In this document: piece by piece, positions 9,252-16,383 of the stretch | How the letters are laid out: the number at the start of each line of letters is the position of its first letter | Numbering within the stretch: position 1 is the first letter of the stretch | Assembly (NCBI RefSeq): GCF_008630065.1 | Contig: NZ_VWPL01000020.1 | Span: 1 to 64,000, forward strand | DNA length: 64,000 bases | Source of the DNA: Blastochloris sulfoviridis | Lineage (GTDB): Bacteria; Pseudomonadota; Alphaproteobacteria; Rhizobiales; Xanthobacteraceae | Direction of reading: 5' to 3' | Made by a program: the position numbers and the translations under genes | The notes under the pieces: generated by a model | What the model saw: the letters and a program-made list of their open reading frames with translations, nothing else | The model's database searches: none | What the model was told of the DNA's origin: nothing

Positions 9252-9993
9252 GCGCGATGCCCGTCCCGACCTCCGCCGGCCCGACGAGGCCGGGTCGGAT
9301 GCCCCGAATGAATGGTCCGGCGCATTTCCTGTCGCAAGCCGTCCGGTCTTGCAAAAATGCGTCCGCCCCGCCGCCGTCCCTCAAGGCTTCCGGACAAGGT
9401 GCCTGCGCAGACTAGGGAAGTTCGAGAGAGCCGACAACGACGCGATCAACTCTAGCATGAAATGGCTGTGATTCCGGTTCCCTGGCGTCGGGAGGAGCCA
9501 TCCGCGGACCGGACCGGATGTCCTCCGGGGCATTCTCCGCAACAGTGGGAACCGGTTTTGCGAAAGAGAATGCGACAACCCAAGGACTTGAGAAGCGTCC
9601 GCTTGGTTCGAACTTGCCAGCGGACGCGCTAACGACGGCAGCGTGCGCGGACCGCTGGGTCCGGTCGCGGATTTTCGCGACATCCTCGATGTCCGCACCA
9701 CCTCGATCATCGCCGCCATTCTGCCGGACAGAGGAAAGCCGCCCGCTCGTCCCCATTTGCGGGGTCCGGTCCCGGATCTTCGGGCGCATCACGTCTTTGC
9801 TTCGGCACGGCGGCTCCGGCGTCAACCGCACCCCCGGCGCAGCCAGACCACAAGCGGTTTCACGCGTCTGTTATCCATTGGTGCAATCCGGGTGAACGCG
9901 ACTACGTATAAATAAGCAGAGCGCGCGTGAAGGGACGCTCTTTCGTTCGAAGCGGCAACACGGGTAGAACAATCTCTCAATGGAGTGTGGAAT
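9252..9993. other. Intergenic region with family A and D repeats, upstream of the LH1-gamma gene
   Basis: No coding gene is supported in this 740-bp stretch. It holds family A copy 2 (9530-9630) and a weak family D copy (about 9628-9680). An AT-rich TATAAATAA at 9907-9915 lies about 80 bp before the LH1-gamma start and may be part of its promoter. No convincing PpsR (TGT-N12-ACA) or FNR box was seen. Confidence 0.45.
9530..9630. repeat. Family A dispersed palindromic repeat, copy 2
   Basis: It has the same GCATTCTCCGC ... GTGGGAACCGGTTTTGCG ... AGAATGC stem-loop as copy 1. The second stem (AGCGTCCG ... CGGACGCG) is slightly degenerate. Confidence 0.85.
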
Positions 9994-10167
9994 ATGAAGA
10001 AAGCAGCTGCAATCGGGGCAGCCACTCTGCTCCTCACGTCGACGATTGCTTCAGCCTACGTCAACCCGGATGGATCGATTACGCCGAGCATCACCGACTC
10101 CTATCTCTGGATCAATTTCACAATTCTTGGCCTGCCGGCCATCTGGGCGGCGATCCTGTACAGCTAG
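9994..10167 (+). CDS. LH1 gamma antenna polypeptide (B1015-gamma-like) precursor
   Basis: GGAG lies 8 nt before ATG 9994. The 57-residue product has a signal peptide of 21 residues (KK, a hydrophobic core, then ASA) and a mature part of 36 residues starting YVNPDG. The mature part has a short polar head (NPDGSITPSITDS) and one membrane span (about residues 16-35) with aromatic residues at both ends (Y16, W18, F21, W30, Y35). Established knowledge: the B1015 antenna of Blastochloris viridis contains a 36-residue, single-span gamma subunit packed between LH1 alpha/beta pairs around the reaction centre. Length, aromatic belt and sequence type fit. No puf genes are nearby, so it is a stand-alone locus. 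A cleavable signal implies N-terminus periplasmic. Identification is from memory of the family and not from an alignment. Confidence 0.75.
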   Translation: MKKAAAIGAATLLLTSTIASAYVNPDGSITPSITDSYLWINFTILGLPAIWAAILYS

Positions 10168-10190
10168 GCATCGCGGATGCGCTGAACGGC

Positions 10191-10212
10191 GGCGGCGCCA
10201 AGCTGCGCCGCC
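10191..10212 (+). terminator. Possible terminator hairpin after the LH1-gamma gene
   Basis: An 8-bp perfect stem (GGCGGCGC / GCGCCGCC) with a 6-nt loop starts 23 nt after the stop codon. No T-run follows, so it may only stabilise the mRNA end. Confidence 0.35.
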
Positions 10213-10260
10213 TTCGCGGCCTGCTGGACGGTCAGGCTGCGCTCGTTCAGCGAATAATAC

Positions 10261-10350
10261 CAACGTCGGCGGTAGCCGACCGTTGGTTCAACTTGCGAAT
10301 TTTCGCGAAATCGTTGATTTCCTTAAAGGAAATTCGCAAGATTCACGGCC
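10261..10350. repeat. Family D dispersed repeat, copy 1
   Basis: It starts with CGGC..TAGCCGACCGTTGGTT and includes an 11-bp stem CTTGCGAATTT / AAATTCGCAAG (10292-10302 with 10330-10340). A related element is at 38436-38520, and a weaker one near 9628. Confidence 0.6.
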
Positions 10351-10380
10351 TCACGCGTCAGCGTTTAGGGCCGTTAGTGT

Positions 10381-10417
10381 CATACGGTTTCCGGCCAAAT
10401 CGGCCGGAAACCGTATG
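10381..10417. repeat. Perfect 16-bp-stem palindrome
   Basis: CATACGGTTTCCGGCC pairs perfectly with GGCCGGAAACCGTATG around a 5-nt AT-rich loop. It sits between two 25-bp direct repeats (10354-10378 and 10467-10491). It lacks a T-run in either direction. Confidence 0.85.
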
Positions 10418-10492
10418 ATCCGTTTCCTTGAATTTCGCAAAGTCCAACCGCGAGGCTGAATGGCCCCGCGTCAGCGTTTGGGGCCGTTGGTA

Positions 10493-10852
10493 TCAGGCCG
10501 CTTGGCGCGAGTCCGCCTGGGTGGCGGGCCGGCAGGTGGGCTGCGGCTCGGCGGTGTCGGGCGCATCGGCGATGCTGACCGTGATTCCGGATTCGCTCAG
10601 GCGGCGGCCGAGCCATTCCATGCGGGCGGCCTGCGAGCCGGCCTGCGGAAATTCGCTGCCGCTGCGCTGCAGCCGCTCGGCCATCAGGCAGATGCAATCG
10701 GCCATGAACGCCAGCGGCAGCTTCACGCGGGTCATCCCGTCATGGCAGCGCCGGCGGTCCCAGGCGGCGGCGATGACGCCCTCGCGCGCCTTCTCCGCGG
10801 TCTGGTTGGTGAAGGCGGCAAGTTCCTCGTAGGTCAACCACAACTGGGGCAT
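10493..10852 (-). CDS. Hypothetical protein, 119 aa
   Basis: ATG 10852 starts MPQLWLTYEELAAF, with GGGAG about 11 nt upstream; the frame extends to 10903 without better signals. The N-terminal LTYEELAAFTN plus AAWDRRRCHDGMTRVKLP pattern recurs in small uncharacterised alphaproteobacterial proteins and resembles a helical DNA-binding-like fold. A central LAFMADCICLMAERL segment contains two cysteines. Function is unknown. It is transcribed divergently from the secreted-protein gene at 10993. Confidence 0.65.
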   Translation of the reverse strand: MPQLWLTYEELAAFTNQTAEKAREGVIAAAWDRRRCHDGMTRVKLPLAFMADCICLMAERLQRSGSEFPQAGSQAARMEWLGRRLSESGITVSIADAPDTAEPQPTCRPATQADSRQAA

Positions 10853-10992
10853 TGGGGCAGGCTCCCGTTTCCGACGCTCGTGCAGCTTACATAACGGAAA
10901 CACCCGAAAATTCGGTTGTGCCGACCTCTAAACTTTGATCAAAACGCCGATCATTGGCCCAACCTGGGCGCGGGACCGCGAAAGGTTGCCAG

Positions 10993-11451
10993 ATGCACCG
11001 GACTGGAGTGCGGGGAGGCGAGGCGTGCGCACGTCGGCGGCTGCGCATCGCGGCGATTGCGCTTGGCGGCTGGCTTTTCAGCGCGGCGGGCGCGCTGGCC
11101 GGCGGCTCGCTGCCGTTCTCGGACGTCCTGGAGCACGCCCGCGCCGTGCCCGTGCTGGCCGAGCAGTTGGCGGCGATGGTGGCGCAGGAGAACGTCGATC
11201 CGGCCGAGCTGGTGTGCGATGCGACCCGGCTGGGCAATCAGTGGCGGCATCTCGGCGGCGAGCGGGTGTTGCCCTTCGAGTGCGAGATCGGCGCCCGCAC
11301 CGTCGTCATCGAGGGCGCCATCGAGTTCCTGAACGCCAAGGGCAAGGTGATCGCCACCGTGGTCGATGGCGATGCCAAGGACATCACCAAGGCGGTGTTC
11401 CGCGACGCCGCCTCGGTCCGCTTCAGCGACCTGCACCTGAAGCCGGAGTGA
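10993..11451 (+). CDS. Secreted hypothetical protein, 152 aa
   Basis: ATG 10993 has AAGG 10-11 nt upstream. A basic stretch (ARRRLR) is followed by the hydrophobic IAAIALGGWLFSAAGALAGG, a signal peptide. The mature domain has two cysteines (LVCD and FECE, about residues 74 and 96) likely to pair, and alternates beta strands (TVVIEGAIEFLNAKGKVIA). No family was recognised. Its 3-prime end overlaps the convergent O-antigen-ligase gene by 29 bp. Confidence 0.7.
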   Translation: MHRTGVRGGEACARRRLRIAAIALGGWLFSAAGALAGGSLPFSDVLEHARAVPVLAEQLAAMVAQENVDPAELVCDATRLGNQWRHLGGERVLPFECEIGARTVVIEGAIEFLNAKGKVIATVVDGDAKDITKAVFRDAASVRFSDLHLKPE

Positions 11452-12700
11452 GACGGTTTCCGCTCGGCGGCGGCGGCGGCGCCTGCGCCCGCGTTGCGAT
11501 CGTCAGGCCCCAGACCAGCCCGAGCAGCATCCAGAACAGTCGCCAGTGGTCGGAATCGATCACGAAGCCGAGCATCGCCATGCCGAGGAAGGTGCTGTAG
11601 ATGGCGATGTAGGCGCCCTGCCACGGCGTCGGCCGCAGCACCGTCGCAAAGCCGAAGCCTGTGGTGATCAGCACCAGCAGCGCATAGGCCAGCCCCGAGA
11701 TCCAGCCGCCCGACAGGAAGGCGTTGAGATAGACGTTGTGGGGATCCTCGACGAAATAGAGATGGAACTGGCGCGGCCCGATGCCGAGCGGATGGTCGAG
11801 CGCCAGCAGCGCGCCGAGAATGTGCCGCCCGAACCGGCCGAGCGGGCCGGAATCGTAGCTCTGGGTCAGCGAGGCGCGCTCGCGGAACAGCGTGCCCACC
11901 TCATCGACCGACAGCGCCGCCACCACCAGCGCGCCGACGAACACCACGCCGATCCCCGCCAGCAGAATGATCCGCGCGCGCTCAGCCGTCGCGCGGGCGG
12001 TGACGAGCGACAGCAGCACCGCGATCGTCGCGGAGGCTGCGAACATGAACCAGGAGCCGCGCGAGAAGCTGAGGACCAGCCCCAGCAGCAGCACCGCCAG
12101 CACCGCGACGTTGCGCACGATGGTGCCGAGATTGCCGGCGAGGCTGCGCTGCACGCACAGCACCGCCGGCAGCACCAGGAACGGCCCGAACACGTTGGGA
12201 TCGTTGAACGTGCCGCGGGCGCGGCCATAGCGCGTGAAGAGATCGGCGAGCACGCCGAAATAGCCGGCGATGCCGCAGGCGGCGGCGATCACCGCGCCGA
12301 TCATCACCCCCGCCAGCAGGAAGCGCAGCCGCCGCGACGTCTCCTCGGCCATCACCAGCGCGAAGCCGATGGCGGTTACGCCGAGATACCACGACACCGC
12401 CACCCACATGCCGGTCTTGTCTTCGCCGAGCACCTGCAGCAGCGAGAGCGTGAACCCGACATTGTAGACGATGACGAGCAGCAGCAGCGGGATGTAGGCC
12501 GCGTTGAGGGTGAGGCCCGCCGCGACGAACGCCGTGAACGTCACAAGCGAGACGATCTCGTAGGGCGAGGGCTCGATGAACACGAACGCCCCGGCAAGGC
12601 CGGCGAGCAGCAGCAGGAAGGGCCGCACGCGCTCGCGCCGCCGCGGCGCGGCGATGGACGGGAGAGCGTCGGCGCAGATGCTCACGGCCCGCCCGCTCAA
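11423..12700 (-). CDS. O-antigen ligase family / Wzy-like membrane protein
   Basis: The 425-residue polytopic inner-membrane protein has about ten hydrophobic spans, a GTFNDPNVFGPFL motif and a large loop with LGRFGRHILGALLALDHPLGIGPRQF followed by DPHNVYL, the Wzy_C/O-antigen ligase signature. It likely polymerises or ligates polysaccharide repeat units at the periplasmic face. Its start is non-canonical: TTG 12700 overlaps the TGA of the upstream sugar-transferase gene (TTGA), and GTG 12685 is an alternative. The overlap indicates translational coupling. It is part of the exopolysaccharide locus at 11.4-19.8 kb. Confidence 0.85.
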   Translation of the reverse strand: MSGRAVSICADALPSIAAPRRRERVRPFLLLLAGLAGAFVFIEPSPYEIVSLVTFTAFVAAGLTLNAAYIPLLLLVIVYNVGFTLSLLQVLGEDKTGMWVAVSWYLGVTAIGFALVMAEETSRRLRFLLAGVMIGAVIAAACGIAGYFGVLADLFTRYGRARGTFNDPNVFGPFLVLPAVLCVQRSLAGNLGTIVRNVAVLAVLLLGLVLSFSRGSWFMFAASATIAVLLSLVTARATAERARIILLAGIGVVFVGALVVAALSVDEVGTLFRERASLTQSYDSGPLGRFGRHILGALLALDHPLGIGPRQFHLYFVEDPHNVYLNAFLSGGWISGLAYALLVLITTGFGFATVLRPTPWQGAYIAIYSTFLGMAMLGFVIDSDHWRLFWMLLGLVWGLTIATRAQAPPPPPSGNRLTPASGAGR

Positions 12701-14238
12701 TAGGCGTTTTCGGTCTTGAACAGCGCGAACGGCGTCTTGAGCAGGATCGCCAGGTCGAACAGCACCGACCAGTTCTCGATGTAATAGAGATCGTGCTCGA
12801 CGCGGCGCTGGAGCTTCTCCTCGGTGTCGGTCTCGCCGCGCCAGCCATTGATCTGCGCCCAGCCGGTGATGCCGGGCTTGACGCGATGGCGGGCGAAATA
12901 GCCGTCCACCGCCTCGTCATAGAGCCGGTTCTCGGCCTTGGCGTGCACGGCGTGCGGCCGCGGCCCGACCAGCGACAGGTTGCCGGCGAACACCACGTTG
13001 AAGAGCTGCGGCAGCTCGTCGAGCGAGGTCTTGCGCAGGATGCGGCCGACGCGCGTCACCCGCGGGTCGCCCTTGGTGACCAGCCTGGCGGCGGTGGCGT
13101 CGCAGGTGTCGGTGTACATCGAGCGGAACTTGAACACCTCGATCAGCTCGTTGTTGAAGCCGTAGCGCTTCTGGCGGAACAGCACCGGCCCCGGCGAGTC
13201 GAGCTTCACGGCGATCGCCACCAGCAGCATCACCGGCGACAGTGCGAGAAGCGCGAGGCTGCCGACGATCTTGTCGAACAGCCACTTCATCACCACGTCC
13301 CAATCGGCCAGCGGCCGGTCGAACACGTCGAGCGTCGGCACGTTGCCGATGTAGGAGTAGGCGCGCGGCCGGAAGCGGAGCTTCGCCGAGTGCGCCGACA
13401 GCCGGATGTCGACCGGCAGCACCCATAGCTTCTTCAGCATGTCCAGGATGCGGGTCTCGGCGGAGACCGGCAGCGAGAACACCACGAGGTCGATGCGGGT
13501 GCGGCGGGCGAACTCGACGAGGTCGGCCACGCTGCCGAGCTTCAACTTGTCGCCGACCTGGCCCGGCGAGCGGCGGTCGCTGCGGTCGTCGAACACGCCG
13601 ACGATGTCGAGGTCGCTGTCGGGCTGCGCCTCCAGCGACTTGATCAGCTTCTCGCCGGCCTCGCCGCCGCCGACGATGACGGTGCGGCGCACCAGCCGGC
13701 CCTCCTGGGTCCAGGTTCGCACCAGGCTGGCAAGGCCGATGCGCAGCGCGAGCAGCGTCATCAGGCCGCTGACGTACCAGCTGCCGATCCACACGCGCGA
13801 GAAGGCATCCTCGATGCGCGCGAAGAATGCCACGGCGAAGGCGACCAGGAACACGAGCGTCCAGGCCGCCGCCAGCCGCGAGAACTGCGCCGACACCGAG
13901 CGGAAGGCCTGCACGTGATAGATGTCGACCGCCTGGAAGGCGAGCACGGCCGCCCCCGTCAGCGTCAGGATGGCAACCGGATAATAGGCGGCGAAGCCGT
14001 CGTTCGGCACCACATAGGCGAGGTAGATCGCCGCGCCCAGCAGCGCGATGGCGGTGAACTCGACCAGCCGCACGAAGCCGGCCAGCACGATCGGCGAGAC
14101 AGCCGCGGCGATCGGCTCGGCCGCAAGCCGGCGGGCGACGGCGGTGAGGCGAGGCTTCGCGGCCGGCGTGGAGGCGGCCGGCGAGGAGGGCGCGACCGGG
14201 CAGTTCTCCGGCTCACCGCGCAGATTTGCATCGAGCAT
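12697..14238 (-). CDS. Undecaprenyl-phosphate sugar phosphotransferase (WcaJ-type)
   Basis: The 513-residue protein has the layout of polyisoprenyl-phosphate hexose-1-phosphate transferases. Four to five N-terminal membrane spans (about 45-165) precede a Rossmann-like CoA-binding-type domain ([17 protein letters not shown], about 190). The C-terminal catalytic domain has [57 protein letters not shown] and [17 protein letters not shown]. It should transfer glucose- or galactose-1-phosphate to undecaprenyl phosphate, the first step of repeat-unit assembly. It heads the unit with the O-antigen-ligase gene, with which it overlaps by 4 bp. Confidence 0.93.
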   Translation of the reverse strand: MLDANLRGEPENCPVAPSSPAASTPAAKPRLTAVARRLAAEPIAAAVSPIVLAGFVRLVEFTAIALLGAAIYLAYVVPNDGFAAYYPVAILTLTGAAVLAFQAVDIYHVQAFRSVSAQFSRLAAAWTLVFLVAFAVAFFARIEDAFSRVWIGSWYVSGLMTLLALRIGLASLVRTWTQEGRLVRRTVIVGGGEAGEKLIKSLEAQPDSDLDIVGVFDDRSDRRSPGQVGDKLKLGSVADLVEFARRTRIDLVVFSLPVSAETRILDMLKKLWVLPVDIRLSAHSAKLRFRPRAYSYIGNVPTLDVFDRPLADWDVVMKWLFDKIVGSLALLALSPVMLLVAIAVKLDSPGPVLFRQKRYGFNNELIEVFKFRSMYTDTCDATAARLVTKGDPRVTRVGRILRKTSLDELPQLFNVVFAGNLSLVGPRPHAVHAKAENRLYDEAVDGYFARHRVKPGITGWAQINGWRGETDTEEKLQRRVEHDLYYIENWSVLFDLAILLKTPFALFKTENAY

Positions 14239-14325
14239 ACCGATACGCTCCGAAGGATGCGCGCGCGAGATTGCGCACCCTGTTCTTTTGCGGAGCGAGG
14301 CTAGGCCAGAACCTTCACGGAAGGC

Positions 14326-15441
14326 TTAATTTCCGTGTGTGGGTATAACCGTTCGGTAAGCGTCGAGCACGCCATCGGCCATCGCCGCAACGCTGAAGAG
14401 ATCGCGCACCCGCGCGCGAAGTGTGGCGGTTGCAGCCTCGTCCGGCATGGCGATGGCGCTGCGCAGAGCGGCCATCAGCGCGGCGATGTCGCCGGGCTCA
14501 ACCAGCCTCTCGGCCGCCGCGCCGAAGATCTCCGCCATGCCGCCGACCCGGCTCGCCACCATCGGAATACCGGCGGCGGCGGCCTCCAGCACCACATAGG
14601 GCAGCGACTCCGCCAGCGAGGGCACGCACAGGAGATGGCCGAGCGCGAAGGCCTCGCGGGCGGGCAGGGGCCCGGTGAAGCGCACGCGATCGAGCAGGTC
14701 GCGCGCCTCGACGAGATCGCGGAAATAGCGCGCGTCCGGCCCGCCGCCGACGATGGTGGCGGTGAGCTGGAAGCCTGCGATCCGCAGCCGGGCCATCGCC
14801 TCGATCAGCACGTCGACGCCCTTGAGGCGGCGAAGCTCGCCGACGAACACCATGTCTGTGGCATCCGGCCGCGGCGCCACCGGCTCGAACTCCTCCGGGT
14901 GCAGGCCGTTGTGCACCACGCGCGCCTCGGCCGTGGGGCGGGCGATCTTGCGGGCATAGGTGTCGCGGCCATAGGCGCTTTCGAACAGGAACAGGTCGGT
15001 GCGCCGCGCCAGCAGCCGCTCCAGCGTCAGATAGACGAGCCCCGACGCCGAGCGCGCGTCGTAATGCAGGCTGCCGCCGTGCGGCGTGTAGACGCGGATC
15101 GCGCCGGGCGCGGCGGCAAGGCGCGCACAGGCGCCGCCCTTGGCGCCGTGGCCGTGCAGCACGTCGGCGCGCGTGTCGCGCGCCCGCGCGCCGACATGGC
15201 GCACCGCGCCGATATCGTCGAACCCGACCTGCCGGGTCATGCGGACGCGGCTGACGCCGAGTTCGAGCTGCGGTTCGAGTTCGGCCAGCGCCGTCTCGGA
15301 CAGCACGCCGCCGCTCGCCGTGGCGGCCACCACGCCGACCGCATGGCCGCGCGCCGCCTGCTCGCGGGCGAGGTCGACGACATGGCGGAACAGGCCGCCG
15401 ACCGGCGCCCGCAACACGTGAAGAATGCGAAGGGATGTCAT
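14326..15441 (-). CDS. Glycosyltransferase family 4 protein
   Basis: The 371-residue GT-B fold enzyme has an N-terminal acceptor domain starting ILHVLRAPVGGLFRHVVDLA and a C-terminal donor domain with MVFVGELRRLKGVDVLIEA, the E-x7-E region SLAESLPYVVLEAAAAGIP, and RVGGMAEIF. It is a retaining, nucleotide-sugar-dependent cytoplasmic enzyme likely adding a sugar to the lipid-linked repeat unit. GGAA lies 11 nt before ATG 15441. A family C palindromic repeat occupies the gap to the next gene upstream. Confidence 0.9.
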   Translation of the reverse strand: MTSLRILHVLRAPVGGLFRHVVDLAREQAARGHAVGVVAATASGGVLSETALAELEPQLELGVSRVRMTRQVGFDDIGAVRHVGARARDTRADVLHGHGAKGGACARLAAAPGAIRVYTPHGGSLHYDARSASGLVYLTLERLLARRTDLFLFESAYGRDTYARKIARPTAEARVVHNGLHPEEFEPVAPRPDATDMVFVGELRRLKGVDVLIEAMARLRIAGFQLTATIVGGGPDARYFRDLVEARDLLDRVRFTGPLPAREAFALGHLLCVPSLAESLPYVVLEAAAAGIPMVASRVGGMAEIFGAAAERLVEPGDIAALMAALRSAIAMPDEAATATLRARVRDLFSVAAMADGVLDAYRTVIPTHGN

Positions 15442-15476
15442 AGGGATTCCGGCTGGGCAGCTTGGCTTCTTTCTTC

Positions 15477-15626
15477 CCTCTCCCCTTGTGGGAGAGGGTG
15501 GCGCGATCGAGCGAACGCGAGGGCGCGCCGGGTGAGGGGTGCGGATGGGCGAATGCAGGAAGATTCACCCCTCACCCGCCTCGCGATCTGAGGATCGCTC
15601 GGCACCCTCTCCCACAAGGGGAGAGC
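15477..15626. repeat. Family C large inverted repeat, copy 1
   Basis: The arms CCCTCTCCCCTTGTGGGAGA and its complement (15604-15626) bound a core with a second nested palindrome (GGTGAGGGGTG / CACCCCTCACC). The total is about 150 bp. Elements with this CTCTCCC...GGGAGAG pattern are common between genes in Hyphomicrobiales. Confidence 0.85.
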
Positions 15627-15675
15627 GCGGCTCCCGGCCGGTGGGCTGTACCGAGTTGAGTGTCTGAAACCTATC

Positions 15676-16230
15676 TCACAGCCACCGTTCGATGACGTTG
15701 ATGGTGTCGCCCGGCCGCACCGGATAGGTCAGCGGCACGCTGGTGCGCACGAGCTGGCCGTCGACGACGCGCGACACCTCGGCATAGGTCTTGTAGGCAC
15801 GTGGCGAGAAGCCGCCGGCGATCGCCACCGCGGTCTCCACCGTCATGCCGTTGACGTAGGCGTACTGGCCGGCGGCGGTGACCTCGCCCAGCACGAAGAA
15901 CGGCCGGTAGGCCTCGACCTCGACGGCGACGTGCGGTTCGCGCACATAGCCCTGGCGCAGCTTCGCCGTGATGGCGCGCGCCAGGCTCTCGGTCGTGCGC
16001 CCGCGCGCCTCCACCGGGCCGATCAGCGGCACGGCAATCTTGCCCGAGGCGTTGACGGCGTAGGAATTGGTCAGCCCGTCCTGGCCGAACACGGTCACCC
16101 GCAGCTTGTCGCCGGCGTCGAGCGTATAGGGCGCCTCGGGCGCCGCCTCGACCGGCGGAATCTGGGACGGCGTGGCACAGCCGGCGAGTCCCAGCATGGC
16201 GGCCAGCAGGATGGTGGAACGCAGTCGCAT
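15676..16230 (-). CDS. Wza/ExoF-type polysaccharide export lipoprotein
   Basis: The 184-residue precursor has a lipoprotein signal with lipobox LAGC (Cys18). A Poly_export domain follows (YTLDAGDKLRVTVFGQDGL ... VNASGKIAVPLIGPVEARG) and then a SLBB-like segment (FFVLGEVTAAGQYAYVNG). It lacks the long C-terminal helix of full-size Wza, as is usual for the short rhizobial ExoF/PssN-like forms. It likely forms or gates the outer-membrane/periplasmic export channel together with the co-polymerase encoded divergently at 16384. Confidence 0.9.
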   Translation of the reverse strand: MRLRSTILLAAMLGLAGCATPSQIPPVEAAPEAPYTLDAGDKLRVTVFGQDGLTNSYAVNASGKIAVPLIGPVEARGRTTESLARAITAKLRQGYVREPHVAVEVEAYRPFFVLGEVTAAGQYAYVNGMTVETAVAIAGGFSPRAYKTYAEVSRVVDGQLVRTSVPLTYPVRPGDTINVIERWL

Positions 16231-16383
16231 CGCGATGAACCCGATCGCCTCAGGTCTCCTCTATCGGGCGAACATGGTTAACGAAACGTTGCGTCAAGCG
16301 AATTGCCGCGCCGATTAACCGACCGGCAACCATGAAGCGACGTTAATCGCCCCAGCGTTCGGTTGCGTTGAGTGGAGTAGGCG

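Larger units (their letters stand above)
10168..10492. other. Repeat-rich intergenic region after the LH1-gamma gene
   Basis: It contains a GC hairpin (10191-10212), a family D element (10261-10350), a perfect 16-bp-stem palindrome (10381-10417) and two copies of a 25-bp sequence (10354-10378 and 10467-10491) flanking that palindrome. No gene is supported. Confidence 0.6.
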
